This document shows, in pieces, positions 44,665 through 52,956 of a stretch of DNA of 64,000 nt. The stretch lies in the NCBI GenBank assembly GCA_017559845.1, contig JAFYQQ010000030.1:1-64000 (forward strand). Reading direction: 5' to 3'. Each line of letters begins with the position of its first letter. Within the stretch, counting starts at the first letter, position 1. Source of the DNA: Bacteroidaceae bacterium. GTDB lineage: Bacteria; Bacteroidota; Bacteroidia; Bacteroidales; Bacteroidaceae. Under the pieces are notes generated by a model. That model was given only the letters and a program-made list of their open reading frames with translations. It was not told where the DNA came from and searched no databases. Both the position numbers and the translations under genes were made by a program.

Positions 44665-45858
44665 ATGCAGACACTTTCCGACAGACTGAACAGACTGACA
44701 CCAAGCGCAACCCTGGCCATGAGCCAGCGCAGCGCAGAGCTTAAGGCACAAGGTGTGGACGTAATCAACATGAGCGTGGGCGAACCCGACTTCAACACCC
44801 CCGACCACATCAAGGAAGCCGCTATACGTGCCGTACAGGAAAACTATTCCCGCTACAGCCCCGTTCCCGGCTATCCCGCATTGAAGCAGGCTATTGTAAA
44901 CAAGCTCAAGAACGAGAACGGCCTGGAATATGCCCCTTCCCAAATACTTTGTTCAAACGGAGCCAAGCAGAGCGTGTGCAACGTCATCATGGCAATCGTG
45001 GACAAGGGCGACGAGGTCATTATCCCTGCCCCCTACTGGGTTTCTTACCCCCAAATGGTGAAACTGGCCGACGGCGAACCCGTCTACATCGAAGCCACCA
45101 TTGAGCAAGACTTCAAGATTACCCCCGAACAGCTGGAAGCAGCCATCACTCCCCGCACCCGCGCCATCATCCTCTGCTCACCCAGCAACCCCACAGGAAG
45201 TGTGTATACCCGCGATGAACTGGAAGCGCTGAAGAATGTACTCGTAAAGCACGAGCGTGTCATCGTCATTGCCGATGAGATCTATGAGCACATCAGCTAC
45301 ATGGGCAGCCACGCCAGCATTGCTCAGTTTGCAGACATCAAGGACCGTGTTGTAGTCATCAACGGTGTGAGCAAGGCATATGCCATGACTGGATGGCGTA
45401 TCGGATTCATTGCCGGTCCCGAATGGATTGTGAAAGGATGCAACAAGCTGCAAGGCCAATACACCAGCGGTCCTTGTTCTGTTAGCCAGAAGGCTGCAGA
45501 AGAAGCCTTTGCCGGCCCACAGGAATGTGTGGAGGAAATGCGTCAGGCATTCGAACGCCGCCGCGACTTGATTGTACGCCTGGCCAAGGAAATCCCCGGA
45601 CTGGAAGTAAACTGCCCCCAGGGTGCGTTCTATCTGTTCCCTAAGTGCAGCAGTTTCTTTGGCAAGCGTTGCGGTGACCGCGTAATCAACACCAGCACCG
45701 ACCTGGCAATGTATCTGCTTGAAGTAGGTCATGTGGCAACTGTGGGCGGAGACGATTTCGGCAGCCCCGAATGCTTCCGCATGAGCTATGCCACCAGTGA
45801 TGAGAACATCATCGAAGCCATGCGCCGCATCCGCGAAGCTTTGGCACAATTGGCATAA
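44665..45858 (+). CDS. aspC: Aspartate aminotransferase (class I, PLP-dependent)
   Basis: Transfers the amino group between aspartate and 2-oxoglutarate. The 397-residue product has ISVGEPDF-type MSVGEPDFNTP, the PLP-binding GAKQSV, SPSNPTGSVYT, IADEIYEHISY, and the Schiff-base Lys237 in VSKAYAMTGWRIG. Class Ib (bacterial thermophile-type) pattern; other keto acid partners are possible. It is 62 bp after ribBA and ends at a strong terminator. Confidence 0.93.
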   Translation: MQTLSDRLNRLTPSATLAMSQRSAELKAQGVDVINMSVGEPDFNTPDHIKEAAIRAVQENYSRYSPVPGYPALKQAIVNKLKNENGLEYAPSQILCSNGAKQSVCNVIMAIVDKGDEVIIPAPYWVSYPQMVKLADGEPVYIEATIEQDFKITPEQLEAAITPRTRAIILCSPSNPTGSVYTRDELEALKNVLVKHERVIVIADEIYEHISYMGSHASIAQFADIKDRVVVINGVSKAYAMTGWRIGFIAGPEWIVKGCNKLQGQYTSGPCSVSQKAAEEAFAGPQECVEEMRQAFERRRDLIVRLAKEIPGLEVNCPQGAFYLFPKCSSFFGKRCGDRVINTSTDLAMYLLEVGHVATVGGDDFGSPECFRMSYATSDENIIEAMRRIREALAQLA

Positions 45859-45883
45859 GCAAGAGGTAAAAGCATATAAATGC

Positions 45884-45932
45884 AGAAGGAGGAACGCCGC
45901 TTGACGTTCCTCCTTCTCTTTTCTTTTTTCTC
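45884..45932 (+). terminator. Rho-independent terminator after aspC
   Basis: A 13-bp stem AGAAGGAGGAACG (45884-45896) with CGTTCCTCCTTCT (45905-45917), 8-nt loop, followed by a T-rich tail. It separates aspC from the convergent ferredoxin gene. Confidence 0.85.
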
Positions 45933-45943
45933 GTGTCTGCTAA

Positions 45944-46108
45944 TTACAGGTTGATGGCACCGCTGGGGCACGCATCAGCGCAAGTACCGCATTCGGTGCA
46001 CTGATCGGGATCAATTGAATACTTGTCACCTTCAGAGATAGCGCCTACGGGGCACTCATCGATACATGTGCCGCAAGCAACACAATCGTCATTGATTACA
46101 TAAGCCAT
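45944..46108 (-). CDS. 2[4Fe-4S] ferredoxin
   Basis: Small electron carrier for low-potential redox reactions in anaerobes. The 54-residue product reads MAYVINDDCVACGTCIDECP, then VGAISEGDKYSIDPDQ, then CTECGTCADACPSGAINL. Two complete CxxCxxCxxxCP motifs each coordinate a 4Fe-4S cluster. The length is that of clostridial-type ferredoxins. A -7 promoter box lies about 50 bp upstream, and it faces the aspC terminator. Confidence 0.95.
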   Translation of the reverse strand: MAYVINDDCVACGTCIDECPVGAISEGDKYSIDPDQCTECGTCADACPSGAINL

Positions 46109-46160
46109 AGTAGTAATGTTTTGTTTGGTTTATAATTAAATTTTTCTCTTACTATTATTG

Positions 46161-46168
46161 CAAAGGTA
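46161..46168 (-). promoter_or_regulatory. Candidate -7 box TACCTTTG (minus) for the ferredoxin gene
   Basis: Exact consensus on the minus strand. A TTTG word further upstream at 46188-46185 is at a slightly short spacing (16 bp). Confidence 0.5.
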
Positions 46169-46330
46169 ATTATTTTTAATGATACAAAGCCCTTTTTTGC
46201 CACAAAATATTGTCTGTATATCACAAAATGGACAAGCGGATGCCGTTTTTATAGAAAAAGAAACGTCGGAATGGGCCTATAGGTGGCTGCAAACACAATA
46301 AAAAAGCCGGGGAGTGCGTTTATATAAGGT

Positions 46331-47050
46331 ATGAAGCGCATTATACTCTTGTCCGCCTTATGCCTGCTCTTTACAGGGCTGGGATGCCGCCATGTCATGG
46401 CGCAGCCCAGGAAGCTCCAGTTCCGTCCCTACATTGACGAGCGAAAATTCCATTATGGTTTCTTGCTTGGCTTCAACATCCAGGATATGGAACTTTCAAA
46501 CACGGGATATGCCGACCCCGAAACCGGAGAGCAGTGGTATGCCGATGTGGACAATTATAACCCGGGCTTCAGCGTAGGCGTTTTGGGAGAAATGAAGTTG
46601 AACAAGCATCTTTCTCTCCGTCTCAGTCCCACCATGCATTTCGGACAGAAGCATATTCTTTTCCATGAACAGCTTTCGGGACGTGACACCACACAAAACG
46701 TCAAGAGTTCCTATATTTCCATTCCACTCGACCTGAAAGTGGCGGCACCACGCTACAACAACTTCCGCCCCTACGTCATTGCCGGTGTGAATCCCATGAT
46801 CGACCTTACGGCACGCAAACGCCATGCACTGCGCACAAAACCAATGGATTGCTACTTGGAAGTGGGAATGGGATGCGACATCTATCTGCCTTTCTTCAAA
46901 CTTATCCCCGAACTGAAATTCTGTTTCGGCCTGGCTGATATTCTGCAAAAAGACCGTTCAGACCTTATCGACACCTCACTGCTCAAATACACGGATGCCG
47001 TGGACAAGGCACGTTCCAAGATGATTGTGCTTACGCTTTACTTTGAATAA
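46331..47050 (+). CDS. porT: PorT-like outer-membrane beta-barrel protein (type IX secretion)
   Basis: Probable outer-membrane barrel required for type IX secretion. The product is 239 residues with signal MKRIILLSALCLLFTGLGCR (cut near VMAQ). The family pattern is KFHYGFLLGFNIQDM near the N-terminus, followed by alternating beta-strands (GFSVGVLGEMKLNKHLSLRL, YISIPLDLKVA, FRPYVIAGVNPM, LEVGMGCDIYLPFFKLIPEL) and a C-terminal VLTLYFE. Assignment to PorT is by pattern and length. Its last 13 bases overlap the tail of the convergent phosphatase gene. Confidence 0.75.
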   Translation: MKRIILLSALCLLFTGLGCRHVMAQPRKLQFRPYIDERKFHYGFLLGFNIQDMELSNTGYADPETGEQWYADVDNYNPGFSVGVLGEMKLNKHLSLRLSPTMHFGQKHILFHEQLSGRDTTQNVKSSYISIPLDLKVAAPRYNNFRPYVIAGVNPMIDLTARKRHALRTKPMDCYLEVGMGCDIYLPFFKLIPELKFCFGLADILQKDRSDLIDTSLLKYTDAVDKARSKMIVLTLYFE

Positions 47051-47892
47051 GGCTCAAGCACAAACGTCATTGTGCCCACAAACCGCCCATGCTTTCCCAT
47101 TTGGTTGCAGGGCACATCCTCTCCCTTGCTGTTCTTCACAGATTTTGGCTGGTCAAACAAGAAATGCGTATGACCACCCAATAATACGTCTATGCCGTGC
47201 GTCCTGCGCACAAAGCCAATGTCATAATCATCTCCTTCAGCCCACCCCAAATGGCTCAGGCACACAATAAAGTCGCACATTTCTTCCTTGCGTAGCTTAT
47301 CCACAACGGGTTGCACCGCCTTGGCCGGTGTGCGGTAACGTACTGAGCCATAGCTTTGTCCGGATACCAGTCCTTCAAGACGCGGACTCACACCTACCAC
47401 CCCCACACGCAGGCCATTGCGTTCAATAATCGCATAGGGTCGCACCAACCCTTCGCATGGTGTGCCGGAGAAATCGTAATTGCTGCATACAAACGGGAAG
47501 TCTGCTATCCGTATCAGACGTGCCAGATTCTCCAGTCCGCAGTCAAACTCATGGTTGCCGATGACGCACGCATCATAACCCATAAGATTCATCAGCTTCA
47601 CCTCCGCCTCGCCGCGGAAAAGATTGTAATAGAGCGAACCTTGGGAAAAGTCGCCGCAGTCAAAAAGAAGCATATCTTCCGGATGCGCTTGACGCAACTG
47701 ACTAACCAATGTAGTCCGGCGCACAAAGCCGCCCTTGTCCGCTAACGAAGAATCGGCATGATTGGGAGAGATGGGCTCCACGCACGAATGGGTGTCATTC
47801 GTATGCACAAGAAAAAGGGTCTTTTCCTGCGCCACCGCAATGCAGGCACACCACAACATCATTATACCCAGCGAAAGTTTACTTTTCATCAT
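47038..47892 (-). CDS. Metallophosphatase half of a split 5'-nucleotidase, exported
   Basis: Dinuclear metallophosphatase domain corresponding to the N-terminal part of UshA-type 5'-nucleotidases. The 284-residue product has a signal peptide (MMKSKLSLGIMMLWCACIAV, cut near AQ). Motifs are LVHTNDTHSCVEP, LFDCGDFSQGS, VIGNHEFDCGLENL, CLSHLGWAEGDD and VLLGGHTHF. No C-terminal nucleotidase domain is fused; it is made by the gene immediately upstream, whose stop overlaps this ATG (ATGA). The two products probably assemble in the periplasm (inference). Confidence 0.9.
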   Translation of the reverse strand: MMKSKLSLGIMMLWCACIAVAQEKTLFLVHTNDTHSCVEPISPNHADSSLADKGGFVRRTTLVSQLRQAHPEDMLLFDCGDFSQGSLYYNLFRGEAEVKLMNLMGYDACVIGNHEFDCGLENLARLIRIADFPFVCSNYDFSGTPCEGLVRPYAIIERNGLRVGVVGVSPRLEGLVSGQSYGSVRYRTPAKAVQPVVDKLRKEEMCDFIVCLSHLGWAEGDDYDIGFVRRTHGIDVLLGGHTHFLFDQPKSVKNSKGEDVPCNQMGKHGRFVGTMTFVLEPYSK

Positions 47893-48635
47893 TTCTTCAT
47901 TACAATACGTCCTTCAATACGACTGTCTATCACACGATTTTTCACCACACTCTCCATCATAATCTCCCGCACGGACATACCGGTATTGTGCCTGCGCTTA
48001 TGTTTCTTTAGGGTGTACAGGCGGTCGTTACCCTCGGCCAAATAATCCAGTGTTGCGATTAGATAAGTACGTTTCTTGTCAATCTCTTCTCCCCCAATCT
48101 GAGCCTGCAACAGGTTTCCTTCGGCATCAATCTCCATCCTCACCTCTCGGCTCACCGCCTCCCCCTTCACGGCAGCGATGTTCTGCATCAGTTCCAATAC
48201 ATCCTTCCCCTTCATTTCCAGCACAACCAGATTGTTCTCAAAGGGAGAAATCAGCAATATGTCACCCCGGCGTACAATCCCTTCTGGCATACGGCTGCGC
48301 AGGCCTCCCACGTTGGCCAATCCAAAATCAGCCTTTGGACCACCAGCACAAGTGCTGCCCTCCACCAGTACATCAGCCACCCAGTTGCCCAAAAGGCTCT
48401 CCGGCTTACCGGCTGACATGGTCACTCGGCTCATACCCAGCACCGGACTCATCTCTTTTTCCACACCATCCTTATATGGTTTCACAGCCAACAAGGCAGC
48501 CGAATCTGGTACGGAATCCAGAACTCGCGTAACCTCCAAATGCTTTGCCGAAACACGCTTCACCCTATACCGCTGTGCCATTGTCACAAACGGGAATAAT
48601 ATGAAATACAAGCAGATAATAAAACAAATCTTCAT
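47889..48635 (-). CDS. 5'-nucleotidase C-terminal (substrate-binding) domain protein, exported
   Basis: Product of 248 residues from the ATG at 48635, signal MKICFIICLYFILFPFVTMA. It matches the substrate-binding domain of UshA-type nucleotidases: ESLLGNWVADVLVEG, KADFGLANVGGLRSRMPEG, GDILLISPFENNLVVLEMKG and TYLIATLDYLAEGND. The order is reversed relative to fused enzymes: the C-terminal domain is encoded first and the catalytic domain second, with a 4-bp overlap. The open frame upstream of 48635 is not family-like and crosses the promoter. Confidence 0.88.
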   Translation of the reverse strand: MKICFIICLYFILFPFVTMAQRYRVKRVSAKHLEVTRVLDSVPDSAALLAVKPYKDGVEKEMSPVLGMSRVTMSAGKPESLLGNWVADVLVEGSTCAGGPKADFGLANVGGLRSRMPEGIVRRGDILLISPFENNLVVLEMKGKDVLELMQNIAAVKGEAVSREVRMEIDAEGNLLQAQIGGEEIDKKRTYLIATLDYLAEGNDRLYTLKKHKRRHNTGMSVREIMMESVVKNRVIDSRIEGRIVMKK

Positions 48636-48676
48636 ACCAATAGACTCAAAACGGCTCAAAATTACATCTTTTTCGG

Positions 48677-48684
48677 CAAAAATA
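48677..48684 (-). promoter_or_regulatory. Candidate -7 box TATTTTTG (minus) for the split nucleotidase operon
   Basis: Consensus TAnnTTTG on the minus strand, 41 bp upstream of the ATG at 48635. Confidence 0.45.
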
Positions 48685-48728
48685 CAAAATAATAAGGCTG
48701 CTAGTATGGCAGAACAACTAATTTTTCG

Positions 48729-48736
48729 TACCTTTG
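48729..48736 (+). promoter_or_regulatory. Candidate -7 box TACCTTTG for rplS
   Basis: Exact consensus. It leaves a leader of about 90 nt before the rplS ATG at 48832, long enough for L19 leader control, though I cannot fold it reliably by eye. Confidence 0.5.
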
Positions 48737-48831
48737 CAGCCGCTTTCCCGTGGGTCGCTGGCAGGAAGAAGAGAGGCCTGTTATGCCCACGAGTGATCGA
48801 CAAAACAATTTTATAATCCAAAATCAAAAAA

Positions 48832-49200
48832 ATGGCTGATTTTATTAAAATTGCTGAAGAAGCATTTGCTACTGGCAAAAGCCACCCCTCATTCAAGGCT
48901 GGTGACACCATTACCGTAGCGTACAAGATTGTCGAAGGTAACAAGGAGCGTATACAGTTGTATCGCGGTGTTGTTATCAAGATTTCAGGTCACGGAGACA
49001 AGAAGCGCTTTACCGTGCGCAAGATGTCTGGTACCGTTGGTGTTGAGCGTATTTTCCCCTTGGAAAGCCCCAACATTGACAGCATTGTAGTGAACAAGGT
49101 AGGTAAGGTACGTCGTGCCAAGTTGTACTACCTGCGTAAGCTCACCGGTAAGAAGGCTCGCATTGCAGAAAAGCGCACCATCATCAAGAAGGAAGCTTAA
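48832..49200 (+). CDS. rplS: 50S ribosomal protein L19
   Basis: Large-subunit protein at the 30S-50S interface. The 122-residue product has the L19 signatures [32 protein letters not shown] and [15 protein letters not shown], ending in basic [18 protein letters not shown]. It is single-gene here, with its own promoter and terminator. Codon use is that of a highly expressed gene. Confidence 0.98.
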   Translation: MADFIKIAEEAFATGKSHPSFKAGDTITVAYKIVEGNKERIQLYRGVVIKISGHGDKKRFTVRKMSGTVGVERIFPLESPNIDSIVVNKVGKVRRAKLYYLRKLTGKKARIAEKRTIIKKEA

Positions 49201-49230
49201 TCGCAACGCTGAAAAAGAGCGTTCCAGTTT

Positions 49231-49268
49231 AAAAGGCATTGGGTTCACCCCATTGCCTTTTTTGTTTT
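49231..49268 (+). terminator. Rho-independent terminator after rplS
   Basis: Stem AAAAGGCA-t-TGGG (49231-49243) with CCCA-t-TGCCTTTT (49249-49261), one T-T mismatch, followed by TTTTGTTTT. Confidence 0.85.
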
Positions 49269-49313
49269 ATCACCAAACCAAATCTACATAAGATTGCAGA
49301 AACACCTGTTCTC

Positions 49314-50057
49314 CTAATAGTTTTTCAACACCTCCTGATGCAGACGGGCACGGCGCTTTGGAAACAGCTTACGGTTGTTGAATATGGCATCTGTAGCCCA
49401 ATATGAGAGTTCAGCCGCAAGAATGCCCACTGCCGCCCCTACTACTACATCGCTGGCATAGTGTCTGTTATTGAGGATGCGCAACGCTCCGGTTGCCGTA
49501 GCCACGGAATACCCAGCAATGGGAATCCAAACGCTTTTGTGGCCGTATTCGTGACTGAGGAGCGTGGCTCCAAGAAAGGCCGTGGCGGTGTGTCCGGAAG
49601 GGAAGACTGTCCCTTCGCCATTAGGGCGGGTGCGGTCTATGCTGTACTTTATGCCGCCCACCGCTGCCATCATCATGGCACCGGCCATCGCATCGGTGGC
49701 CAATACTTGCCAGCGGTTACGGCTATGACCCTGCACGCCGCCCAGCGACATGCCGAGCTGTACAGCAAGAGGTGCGAAGCGCAGATAATCATCGACCTTG
49801 GTGCGGAAACTGGGCATTCCATCCATTACTCTGCGGCTTATGGCCTTGTCTGCCGGCCAAACGGCAAGTCCCACCGCCGCAACGGGCACTGCCAAACAGC
49901 AGGAATGATGAAGACGGTTGAGGTTGAATTCCCTACGATCCATCTTCACCGTGAGCGGAGCCTTGTTCTCTCTATAGAGAATTGTGGTGTCCCCCTGTGC
50001 CTTAGCATTGAATGCGCATAGCAGGCAACAGAAAAATATGACTACTGATTTTGTCAT
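49314..50057 (-). CDS. PAP2-superfamily phosphatase, exported/membrane associated
   Basis: Lipid-phosphate phosphatase type, perhaps acting on undecaprenyl-PP, phosphatidic acid or lipid A. The 247-residue product starts at ATG 50057 (MTKSVVIFFCCLLCAFNAKA); an ATG at 50081 would add 8 residues. The PAP2 triad motifs are KYSIDRTRP, FPSGHT, and RILNNRHYASDVVVG. Several hydrophobic helices follow the signal peptide. It lies between the rplS terminator and the AT-rich islet. Confidence 0.88.
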   Translation of the reverse strand: MTKSVVIFFCCLLCAFNAKAQGDTTILYRENKAPLTVKMDRREFNLNRLHHSCCLAVPVAAVGLAVWPADKAISRRVMDGMPSFRTKVDDYLRFAPLAVQLGMSLGGVQGHSRNRWQVLATDAMAGAMMMAAVGGIKYSIDRTRPNGEGTVFPSGHTATAFLGATLLSHEYGHKSVWIPIAGYSVATATGALRILNNRHYASDVVVGAAVGILAAELSYWATDAIFNNRKLFPKRRARLHQEVLKNY

Positions 50058-50117
50058 TGCAAAAGCGGTTGTTATTACCATTTAGAAGCGGCAATGCAAG
50101 GATATGTAAAATTCTTG

Positions 50118-51578
50118 TTATATATTATGAACATCATGAATAGTCCATCTTCCGGCATCTCCTCCTTGACGAGTTAGTACGCCATCGTTTCGTAATTGGT
50201 CAATTATTTTTCTTACTTGTCTGACACTTATGTTCAGTCGTTTAGAAAGTTCATCTCTTGATATTGATGGATTTGATTTTATCATATCCAAGAGTTGTTC
50301 TGGCACACCCTGGTACACTCCTGGCACACTCCTGGCACACTCTGGCACGCAGTCTTCGTTCTCCGTTCGCCAAATAACAACTCTAAAATCTTCTTCTTGG
50401 TAGAATTCCGGAGTCTTCAAACCATATTCACGGCATTTGTTGATAATATCCTCTGTTCCTGTTCCTATCTTTTCTATATATCCATTCCAATACATAGGAT
50501 CAGCAAGCAACGGATTAGCTGGCAGCGATTTATGTGGACCATGCAACTTTTGCACCGTTAGTCCGTAGGGCAACATTCCGGGATTCCAAACCTCCAATCT
50601 GTCCCTAAACAGCATGATTTGAACACTTGCGTTGCTTGTATAGTCTCTATGACATACGGCATTAACTATAGCCTCTTTCACTGCATCGATGGGTAACTCT
50701 GGTCGTGTGGGGATATCTGCTTTTTCTCCCTCTTCGCGTGTCCCAACCCAATTATTTATACGGCTCATCACAAAACTCGTGGCTTGGTCAACAAGCTCAA
50801 ACACATCGCCTCTGTATATCTGATATGCAGGCATCGGCTTTTCTACTACATTTCCATAGAACTGCACACATTTAACTTCAGATGTAATGAAGTATTTTTG
50901 TGGTTTCTTTCCAAACAGCAGTACTGCCGCATTTGCTAATCTGCCTTTATCATCAATCAAGTCAAGATGTGTCAGCAATGATATTGGCGATGTTTCAACA
51001 GGAAGAGGAAAATTACGCTTTGCACGTGCCATGTGGATAAAATTCTTCATCTTATCCTCATCCAAATCTTCCAATGTCGCGCCATTGTCATAAGAAGCAT
51101 CAAACGGTTGCCAGCGGATATATTCCTTTTCCTCCAAATAGCGGATTAATGAAGCATATACAGAAGTTCGCAACCCGTCAATGTCAACAAAGGTTTTACG
51201 TACAATATCTCGTTCGACCTTTCGGATTAAAGCAGTCTCTTTCGGATGTCTTTTCTCTTCTCCAATGCTCTTGATGTATATTAAACGACTTTTATGAAGC
51301 GTTGCTGCCAAATCATACTCGCGTTCTGTAGGAGAAACGCCCTCTTCATCTTCATATCCATAAAGATTGCCATACAATCCCAAATAAATATCACAAAGTT
51401 CCACCTCCTTCAAATAGACGTGGCTAGTAGGATATTCATTAGCCGGCACTTCTTCAAATATAAATGGTTCAAAAAATTTGCCCAACAGAACATCTGTTCG
51501 GATATAATGACAAAGCATAGCTCGCTCTTCGGCAAACTCACTTTGAACACTGCTTATGAATACTTTTATGCGTTTCAT
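50118..51578 (-). CDS. DUF4062 - HATPase - winged-helix protein
   Basis: Multi-domain protein of 486 residues, function unknown. An N-terminal DUF4062 domain (about 1-110: MKRIKVFISSVQSEFAEERA, EVELCDIYLGLYGN) precedes a linker. A COG2865-type HATPase_c_4 region follows (about 190-400: LPIDAVKEAIVNAVCHRDYT, RLEVWNPGMLPYG, IEKIGTGTEDIINKC), then a C-terminal winged helix (about 435-486: ISRDELSKRLNISVRQVRKI). In most relatives the HATPase part follows an AlbA/Schlafen domain; here DUF4062 takes that place. Such proteins are common in variable and defence-related islands. A non-triplet tandem repeat lies between HATPase and wHTH. Confidence 0.82.
   Translation of the reverse strand: MKRIKVFISSVQSEFAEERAMLCHYIRTDVLLGKFFEPFIFEEVPANEYPTSHVYLKEVELCDIYLGLYGNLYGYEDEEGVSPTEREYDLAATLHKSRLIYIKSIGEEKRHPKETALIRKVERDIVRKTFVDIDGLRTSVYASLIRYLEEKEYIRWQPFDASYDNGATLEDLDEDKMKNFIHMARAKRNFPLPVETSPISLLTHLDLIDDKGRLANAAVLLFGKKPQKYFITSEVKCVQFYGNVVEKPMPAYQIYRGDVFELVDQATSFVMSRINNWVGTREEGEKADIPTRPELPIDAVKEAIVNAVCHRDYTSNASVQIMLFRDRLEVWNPGMLPYGLTVQKLHGPHKSLPANPLLADPMYWNGYIEKIGTGTEDIINKCREYGLKTPEFYQEEDFRVVIWRTENEDCVPECARSVPGVYQGVPEQLLDMIKSNPSISRDELSKRLNISVRQVRKIIDQLRNDGVLTRQGGDAGRWTIHDVHNI
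50300..50350. repeat. Short tandem repeat (10-11 bp, CTGGCACAC) inside the DUF4062 gene
   Basis: CTGGYACRC words start at 50300, 50310, 50321, 50332 and 50342. The period is 10, 11, 11, 10 bp, so loss or gain of one unit would shift the frame. It encodes roughly PECARSVPGVYQGVPE between the HATPase and winged-helix domains. Confidence 0.8.
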
Positions 51579-51633
51579 TTTCTTGACCTATTTGAATTCG
51601 TAATTTGGGATAAGACTCAGGGGTATTTGATTT

Positions 51634-52539
51634 TTACCAAGAATCTCGTGCGGACAAGTCATTTTCATATGCGTCAGCTAAGCCTGATTCTACATCTTCT
51701 CTGCTCCAACCATTGTAATATGCTTGTTCATCCCCATAAGGGTCATTCCAATTATCATAATCATTCATTTTTTCATTTTCATAATCCCAAAATGATGTTT
51801 TATGATAATAATGTTTGTATTTCTTTTGTTTTGGGGAATCTAATTTAATATTCTCTTCAAAAGAAATTTTACCGACATCTTCTTTTTCATGCAAGAGAAG
51901 AAATACTTTGCCCGCACTATTAACTACCAATGAAAATATTGGGTCCTGTGGTATTCGAGCAACAGCAACAACGCCAATATTACAACCATAATAGAAATAA
52001 AGCTTATTGTCTTTCCCCTTTTTAACATCTATACGTGTACAATGAAATTTTGTTTTAAATTCTTCAACGGTATATGTGGCGATATAACTTAATCCATCTA
52101 GCAAAACTCCAAATTCCGATGACAGTAACACAAGATTGATTTTTAATTCCTCTTCACCTTTAAAAGCTTTAACTTCGTGCAAATACCCTTCTTTAAGAGC
52201 CCATATCTTATCATATTCGAGTGGAATTATAATATTCCCCTTTGTGTCTATAATTCCCCATTTGTTTTTCTCTTCAAGAACATCATATTTAACGACACGA
52301 GCATAGCCGCATACAAATTGACTATCACACCAACTGTATTTTCCAAATGGTATAACCTGTTGGTTGTATTGGTTGATATAAGCATATCCGTAATTTTGAT
52401 TCCTGACCATTGAGAGTCCACAAGAAAATGGATACATCTCTTTATACAAAAAAGGTATAACGATATCCCCCTTGCAGTTTTTTGCTCCATATAGACCATT
52501 GTAATCTTGACAAATATCTAATCCAGAAATCATATTCAT
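51634..52539 (-). CDS. WG-repeat protein
   Basis: Product of 301 residues without a signal peptide. The N-terminal half has WG-type beta repeats (NGLYGAKNCKGDIVIPFLYK, NYGYAYINQYNQQVIPFGKY, NKWGIIDTKGNIIIPLEYD), each ending in an IIPxxYD-like strand. The C-terminal half is degenerate and ends in an acidic, Asn/Tyr/Asp-rich tail (NDYDNWNDPYGDEQAYYNGW). WG proteins are frequent in bacterial accessory regions, with poorly known roles. Gap of 5 bp to the upstream gene; AT-rich. Confidence 0.75.
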   Translation of the reverse strand: MNMISGLDICQDYNGLYGAKNCKGDIVIPFLYKEMYPFSCGLSMVRNQNYGYAYINQYNQQVIPFGKYSWCDSQFVCGYARVVKYDVLEEKNKWGIIDTKGNIIIPLEYDKIWALKEGYLHEVKAFKGEEELKINLVLLSSEFGVLLDGLSYIATYTVEEFKTKFHCTRIDVKKGKDNKLYFYYGCNIGVVAVARIPQDPIFSLVVNSAGKVFLLLHEKEDVGKISFEENIKLDSPKQKKYKHYYHKTSFWDYENEKMNDYDNWNDPYGDEQAYYNGWSREDVESGLADAYENDLSARDSW

Positions 52540-52544
52540 TTTAT

Positions 52545-52898
52545 TTACATATTGATATACATGACAGGATTTTGTCTTTTCCCAAGTAAATGAGAAATAT
52601 CCATAAGAAGATACGGTGAATCTACTATTTGCTCTCCCTCAAATTCCCATCGCCCGATATACTCTTCTGATAGGGACCAACGAGTTGGCTTAAAAACTCC
52701 GACTATATATCCTTGAGAAACAGCAAAGACTAACTCTGCATATTGGGCACGATTTCCATTAAGCCTCCAATACTTCCTGGTACATTCATATAATGTAGGC
52801 CTTTCGCATAAAAGATATGTTCTGCTTACATTTAAACAGAGAATCTTTTCATTCTTTTTGTTTTCAAAAAGTCCGTAATTGCGGAAGGGCTCTTCCAT
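52545..52898 (-). CDS. Small hypothetical protein, possibly EVE/PUA-like
   Basis: Product of 117 residues. The order YECTRKYWRLNGNRAQYAEL, then VFAVSQGYIVGVFKPTRW, then IGRWEFEGEQ resembles a small beta-barrel module seen in proteins near restriction and GIY-YIG nucleases, where it may bind modified nucleic acid. This is a by-eye pattern match, not a secure family call. It is the promoter-proximal gene of the AT-rich islet. Confidence 0.6.
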   Translation of the reverse strand: MEEPFRNYGLFENKKNEKILCLNVSRTYLLCERPTLYECTRKYWRLNGNRAQYAELVFAVSQGYIVGVFKPTRWSLSEEYIGRWEFEGEQIVDSPYLLMDISHLLGKRQNPVMYINM

Positions 52899-52926
52899 AA
52901 TCGTTTATTATTAAATATATTCGTTG

Positions 52927-52934
52927 CAAAGATA
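52927..52934 (-). promoter_or_regulatory. Candidate -7 box TATCTTTG (minus) for the islet operon
   Basis: Exact consensus on the minus strand, 28 bp upstream of the ATG at 52898. Array E lies directly upstream, centred about 34 and 56 bp from this box. Confidence 0.55.
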
Positions 52935-52956
52935 CGTCATTTTACCGGAAAAACAA

